Positions 5,288 to 8,198 of a stretch of DNA of 8,198 nt are shown in pieces. Each line of letters opens with the position of its first letter. Positions within the stretch are counted from its first letter, which is position 1. The DNA comes from an uncultured bacterium (GTDB lineage Bacteria > Actinomycetota > Coriobacteriia > Coriobacteriales > Coriobacteriaceae). Under the pieces are notes generated by a model that worked only from the letters and a program-made list of their open reading frames with translations, was not told the DNA's origin and did not search any database. The position numbers were made by a program, and so were the translations under genes. The DNA lies in contig CAJMPF010000070.1 of NCBI GenBank assembly GCA_905215195.1, positions 1 to 8,198 of the forward strand, in the 5' to 3' direction.

Positions 5288-6961
5288 TTGATCCGACGGC
5301 CGTCAGAAATGCCATCTCTTATACGTGCTCTGCTTGCTGACGTGGAGACCGAGGTGGTTGAGTACAAGGAGGCCAAGCAGAGCTTCGACTTTGAGAAACT
5401 CGGCAGGTACTTCTCCGCGCTCAGCAACGAAGCGAATCTCCGAAACGCGGAGTGCGGCTGGCTTCTGTTCGGCGTGACCGACAAAAGAGAAATATGTGGC
5501 ACGGCCTACCGTAAGGAGAAGCACAGGCCGAGTATCGGTTTGAGAAGCCTCAAGCATAAAATCACTGAGGGTCTCAACAATGGGCTCACATTCGAGGAAA
5601 TCTACGAGTTTGACCTTGATGGAGAGCGCGTTGTCGCGTTCCAGATACCTCCCTGCGAGTTTGCCTCGCCCACGACATGGCGCGGTATTCCGTGGTCGCG
5701 GGAAGATTCATCGCTCAAGGAGATGCCGCGCTTCAAGCTTGAAGCCATCTGGGGACAATCCCGTCCCGACTGGTCAAAAGGGGCTTCATTCGAAGCCAAT
5801 CTCGATGACCTCGATACTGATGCCGTCAAGTTCGCATGCGAGCGCTACATTGACAAGTACGCCGCTAAACAACCTGCCATAACGTCGCTCAGCGAGGAGG
5901 AAATGCTCCGAAAGATGGGGTTTCTCGTCCATGGGCATGTCACGAACGCTGCGCTGGTACTCCTTGGCCGGCCCGAGTCAGCCGCCTTCCTCGGCGGGGC
6001 GGCGCCAAGGATTACGTGGACGCTTTACTCCTCCGAGGGTCGGGTGGAGGCCTACGAACACTTCGATCCACCGTTCATCCTTCAGGTCGACAGGGTACTG
6101 GAGAAGATTAGGAACGAGCGCTATCGTTACTTCGACAGCCAGTTGACGCTGTTTCCCACGCTCGCCAACAAGTACGACCCCGAGGTCATTCGCGAGCTGC
6201 TGCACAACGCGATCGCCCACCAGGACTACCGGAACTCCGGTAAAATTAACGTGTTGGAATATGAGGATCGCCTCGTGTTCAAGAATGAGGGCTCTTTTAT
6301 CCCGGGATCTATCGAGAAGGCGATCGAGCCTGGCTACAAGCCTCCGTACTACCGGAATCGCCTGCTCGCGGACGCGATGGTCAAGACGGAGATGATTGAC
6401 CAGAATGCTATAGGGATCAGGAACGTCTATGAGATTCAGCGCGGCAGGATGCTGCCGCTGCCCACTTACGACCTTTCGGAGCCTAGCCGCGTTTCGGTCA
6501 CCGTCTATGGCAGGGTCCTCGACGAGGCGTACACGCGACTGCTCGCCTCGGAGCCGGATATGGATCTCGAGACGGTCTTCATGCTCGACCTCGTCCAGAA
6601 GGGAAACCCCATCACTCGAGAGCAGGCTAAGACCCTTCGGGGCAGGGGGCTCGTCGAGGGCCGCTACCCGAAGCTCACGCTCTCCTCGAGGGTCGCGGGC
6701 ATCATCGGCACCCATGAGGAATACGTGAGACAGAAGGGCTTGGACGCGAGTATCTGCAAGGAACTCATCGTGAAGCTCCTGCGTACCCGCTCCTGCACGC
6801 GCGCCGAGATAGTGTCAGCGATATCGCATGCGCTCCCTGAGGACATGAGTGGCGAACAGCGCAAGAAGCACGTGAGCTATCTTCTCCAAGAACTGCGTAA
6901 AGAGCGACGCATTCGGCCTGACGGCGCCCGAGGAAGTACGAAATGGGTGATAGACGAGTAA
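5288..6961 (+). CDS. AlbA_2 (Schlafen-like) protein with GHKL-type C-terminal half and winged helix
   Basis: Three parts can be seen in this 557-aa protein. Residues about 20-130 form an AlbA_2 domain (PF04326, related to Schlafen) with the typical VVEYKEAKQSFDFEKLGRYF and GWLLFGV. Residues about 260-410 match the HATPase_c_4 region often named after RecG: ELLHNAIAHQDY with Asn307, His311 and Asp313, NEGSFIPG at 333-340, and the QNAIGI segment at 372-377. The end (about 486-557) is a winged helix. Such proteins are often labelled RecG, but no helicase motifs are present; family members are treated as DNA-binding regulators. I favour TTG 5288 because GGAG (5278-5281) lies 6 nt before it; the in-frame ATG at 5276 has no ribosome site and overlaps the operator. 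It is a single gene between type B repeats. Whether it regulates, senses ATP or acts in defence is not shown. Confidence 0.88.
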   Translation: MIRRPSEMPSLIRALLADVETEVVEYKEAKQSFDFEKLGRYFSALSNEANLRNAECGWLLFGVTDKREICGTAYRKEKHRPSIGLRSLKHKITEGLNNGLTFEEIYEFDLDGERVVAFQIPPCEFASPTTWRGIPWSREDSSLKEMPRFKLEAIWGQSRPDWSKGASFEANLDDLDTDAVKFACERYIDKYAAKQPAITSLSEEEMLRKMGFLVHGHVTNAALVLLGRPESAAFLGGAAPRITWTLYSSEGRVEAYEHFDPPFILQVDRVLEKIRNERYRYFDSQLTLFPTLANKYDPEVIRELLHNAIAHQDYRNSGKINVLEYEDRLVFKNEGSFIPGSIEKAIEPGYKPPYYRNRLLADAMVKTEMIDQNAIGIRNVYEIQRGRMLPLPTYDLSEPSRVSVTVYGRVLDEAYTRLLASEPDMDLETVFMLDLVQKGNPITREQAKTLRGRGLVEGRYPKLTLSSRVAGIIGTHEEYVRQKGLDASICKELIVKLLRTRSCTRAEIVSAISHALPEDMSGEQRKKHVSYLLQELRKERRIRPDGARGSTKWVIDE

Positions 6962-6968
6962 ACTAGAA

Positions 6969-6999
6969 GATAGACTAATAGTTTGTATTTCTAGTCTAA
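6969..6999. promoter_or_regulatory. Operator-like sites after the AlbA_2-type gene
   Basis: GATAGACTAA (6969-6978) repeats exactly the left half of the upstream operator. TAGTCTAA (6992-6999) is the inverted half. A nested inverted pair, ACTAGAA (6962-6968) and TTCTAGT (6989-6995), allows a small hairpin just after the stop codon. The same binding word therefore flanks the gene on both sides, which would permit looping by a bound protein or mark the edges of a cassette. Confidence 0.5.
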
Positions 7000-7074
7000 T
7001 TCACGAATGCGTCTGGCCTTATGTGCGTCTCCTGATTGCGTCAGCGTAGTACAGCAAGGGACCAGCAGATTTCC

Positions 7075-7154
7075 TGCATCGAGTGCTCGGGAAAATGTGG
7101 CCCGGTTTTTGGCCGAATTCCGGGTCGCATTTTCCGGATGGGGTGGGTTACGGA
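7075..7154. repeat. Type B hairpin repeat, right copy
   Basis: This is the second direct copy of the 80-bp unit at 5044, with six substitutions. The inverted arms are GGAAAATGTGGCCCGG (7090-7105) and CCGGGTCGCATTTTCC (7120-7135). The two arm mismatches are both G-U compatible, so the hairpin is better kept as RNA or single strand than in the left copy. CCCGGTTTTTGGCC lies at 7101-7114. Confidence 0.88.
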
Positions 7155-7260
7155 AAGTGCGACCCGGAATATTACTCTGAAACGGGATGCGGTTTCCCTG
7201 ATGCGCCTCAAACGGAAAGCGCATCCCATTCCGGAGCTCCAAAACGGGATGCGCTTTCCG
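7151..7260. repeat. Cluster of related palindromes next to the right type B copy
   Basis: After the 80-bp unit the same arm words continue. GGAAAGTGCGACCCG (7152-7166) faces CGGGATGCGGTTTCC (7183-7197) imperfectly. CGGAAAGCGCATCCC (7213-7227) faces GGGATGCGCTTTCCG (7246-7260) perfectly over 15 bp, with an 18-nt loop holding the palindrome GGAGCTCC. The words vary around GGAAA..GCG..CCCG, giving three hairpins in about 170 bp, much like a REP/BIME cluster. It ends 41 nt beyond the stop of the HAD gene on the minus strand and fills most of the 340-nt gap 6962-7301. I see no gene in it. Confidence 0.8.
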
Positions 7261-7301
7261 CGCGGAAGAATTGCCGCAGCTGCGTTAAGCAGTGTCGCTC
7301 G

Positions 7302-7970
7302 TTACTCGCCCAGAATTAGCGCTGCGAGCTCGTCCTGGGTGTCCACCACGTAGTCGGCGCCGGCGGCTTCCAGCTCTGCGCGGCCGCGGAAGCCCCAGCT
7401 GACGCCCGCGCTCTTAAGGCCGGCGTTGTGGCCGGTCAGGATATCGACATTGGAATCGCCTACGTAGAGCGTGGTTGCCGGATTGGCGCCCAGCTCCTCC
7501 ATCACATGTAGCGTGACGGGTGCTTCGGGCTTGGGCGGAAACGCATCGACACGGCCCTGCACCAGCGCAAAGCGCTCGGAACCAAAATACTTTTCGATAA
7601 GCGGAGCCGCCGAGACGTGGTCCTTGTTAGTGAGCACGGCAAGCTGAACGCCCGCGGCGCGCAAGCGGTCGAGCATCTCGATCGTGCCGGCATAGGGAGC
7701 GGTGTGGTCTTCCTTGTGCTCGCCGTAGTAAGCCCTAAACTCGGCAAGTGTCTGCTCAAACATGCGGACGTCGCCTGCGTACTCGGCGGGCATAAAGCGC
7801 TCAACCAGCTTGAGCATGCCGTTTCCCACCTTGTAGCGGTACTCGTCAACGGCAAACGTGGGCCAGCCGTGCGCCTCGCAGGTATGGTTGCCGGCGGCCG
7901 CCAGGTCCTCGAGCGTGTTGAGAATGGTGCCGTCCAGGTCAAAGATCACATGGGAAAAAGCTGCTGCCAT
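7302..7970 (-). CDS. HAD-family phosphatase, phosphoglycolate-phosphatase type
   Basis: The 222-aa protein is a haloacid-dehalogenase-fold hydrolase that removes phosphate from small metabolites in the cytoplasm. Motif I is DLDGT at 11-15, with Asp11 as nucleophile and Asp13 as acid/base. Motif II is LTNK with Thr114, motif III is Lys147 in PPKPEAP, and motif IV is YVGDSNVDI with Asp172 and Asp176. Residues about 16-90 form the helical cap of the Gph/PGP type. Length and motifs fit phosphoglycolate phosphatase, but related enzymes act on other phosphates (for example pyrophosphate or sugar phosphates), so the substrate stays open. ATG 7970 was chosen because AGGAG lies 5 nt before it; a longer reading to 8033 has no such site and starts ahead of the domain. 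Codon use is GC-rich, as in the PTS gene. Confidence 0.9.
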   Translation of the reverse strand: MAAAFSHVIFDLDGTILNTLEDLAAAGNHTCEAHGWPTFAVDEYRYKVGNGMLKLVERFMPAEYAGDVRMFEQTLAEFRAYYGEHKEDHTAPYAGTIEMLDRLRAAGVQLAVLTNKDHVSAAPLIEKYFGSERFALVQGRVDAFPPKPEAPVTLHVMEELGANPATTLYVGDSNVDILTGHNAGLKSAGVSWGFRGRAELEAAGADYVVDTQDELAALILGE

Positions 7971-8075
7971 GGGTGCTCCTGCCGCTTGAATTGTAAAACG
8001 CACCCCATGATACTGGGCATGCGTGCCGGGCATGTTTGGAATCTGAATATCTTTAATAGCCCTGAGCCTTTGTCG

Positions 8076-8198
8076 TTAGCAAATTCTCGGCAGCTGCTCT
8101 CCTACGAGCATGTCGAGGATGCGGTTGTCCATGGGATCGAGTCCCAGCTCGTCCACCTCGAAAAACGCCAGCGCCGCACGGGCGACCTCTGCCGTGAT
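8076..8198 (-). pseudogene. ruvB: RuvB-like fragment, truncated in the C-terminal winged helix and cut by the window edge
   Basis: The minus strand from the window edge encodes ITAEVARAALAFFEVDELGL and DPMDNRILDML, which is the stretch of RuvB, the Holliday-junction branch-migration ATPase, that joins the small ATPase domain to the winged helix. In RuvB the next residues are a conserved F-GGPVGL segment and about 60 more residues of DNA-binding winged helix. Here the frame ends instead with VGEQLPRIC and a TAA, and neither other frame restores that segment. If this is the only copy, the protein would lack its DNA-binding end. More likely it is a partial gene or a disrupted end. The 105-nt gap before the HAD start holds the HAD promoter region but no clear boxes. 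Confidence 0.65.

Noticed and set aside
5288..6961. Calling this gene the RecG helicase
   Set aside because: There are no Walker A, DExH or other helicase motifs. Only the AlbA_2 and GHKL-type regions that gave rise to that label are present.
94..7260. CRISPR array or transposon terminal inverted repeats
   Set aside because: Each repeat family has only two main copies, kilobases apart, with genes rather than spacers between them. The outer copies are direct rather than inverted, and no cas, transposase or integrase gene is seen.

Overview
The window looks like chromosomal DNA of a high-GC, Gram-positive gut Actinomycetota. A Collinsella-like member of the Coriobacteriia is my best guess, from the GC-rich codon use of the PTS and HAD genes, the lipoproteins with lipoboxes and the style of the intergenic repeats. 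This is inference and no marker gene in the window settles it. Housekeeping-type genes (PTS IIA, HAD phosphatase, a RuvB-like fragment) alternate with accessory genes that have more AT and are lined by hairpin repeats.

Layout, left to right. (1) A Fic-family AMP-transferase with a C-terminal winged helix lies on the minus strand (184-1356). It sits between two direct copies of a hairpin repeat, called type A here (94-157 and 1544-1611). A set of inverted repeats built on CTCGTTATTAG lies just upstream of its start. (2) A divergent pair follows: a SIS-domain protein of MurR/RpiR type that lacks its DNA-binding half (minus, 1643-2248) and a stand-alone PTS IIA protein of the glucose family (plus, 2384-2920) with a promoter and a strong terminator. 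(3) Next are a Tat-type lipoprotein (3233-3976), a minus-strand gene remnant (4019-4129), the 3' half of a tRNA gene, probably tRNA-Pro(GGG) (4174-4218), and a second lipoprotein gene broken by a one-base frameshift (4328-4884). (4) An AlbA_2/Schlafen-like protein with a GHKL-type C-terminal half (5288-6961) lies between two direct copies of an 80-bp hairpin repeat, type B (5044-5123 and 7075-7154). The motif TAGTCTAT and its complement occur at both of its ends. The right-hand type B copy continues into further related palindromes up to 7260. (5) A HAD phosphatase of the phosphoglycolate-phosphatase type (minus, 7302-7970) and a RuvB-like reading frame that stops inside its winged-helix domain (minus, 8076-8198) close the window.

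The most interesting pattern is that the two accessory regulator or effector genes share a layout: direct hairpin repeat, AT-rich inverted-repeat operator, gene, second direct hairpin repeat. The two repeat families differ in their arms but share CCCG(G)TTTT(T)GGCC across the end of the left arm and the loop. This is compatible with REP-like elements handled by one enzyme, or with small gene cassettes bounded by such elements. No transposase or integrase is present in the window, and a role as 3'-end RNA hairpins is a serious alternative. The tRNA 3' half, the truncated genes and the frameshift all mark this as a stretch that has gained and lost DNA repeatedly.
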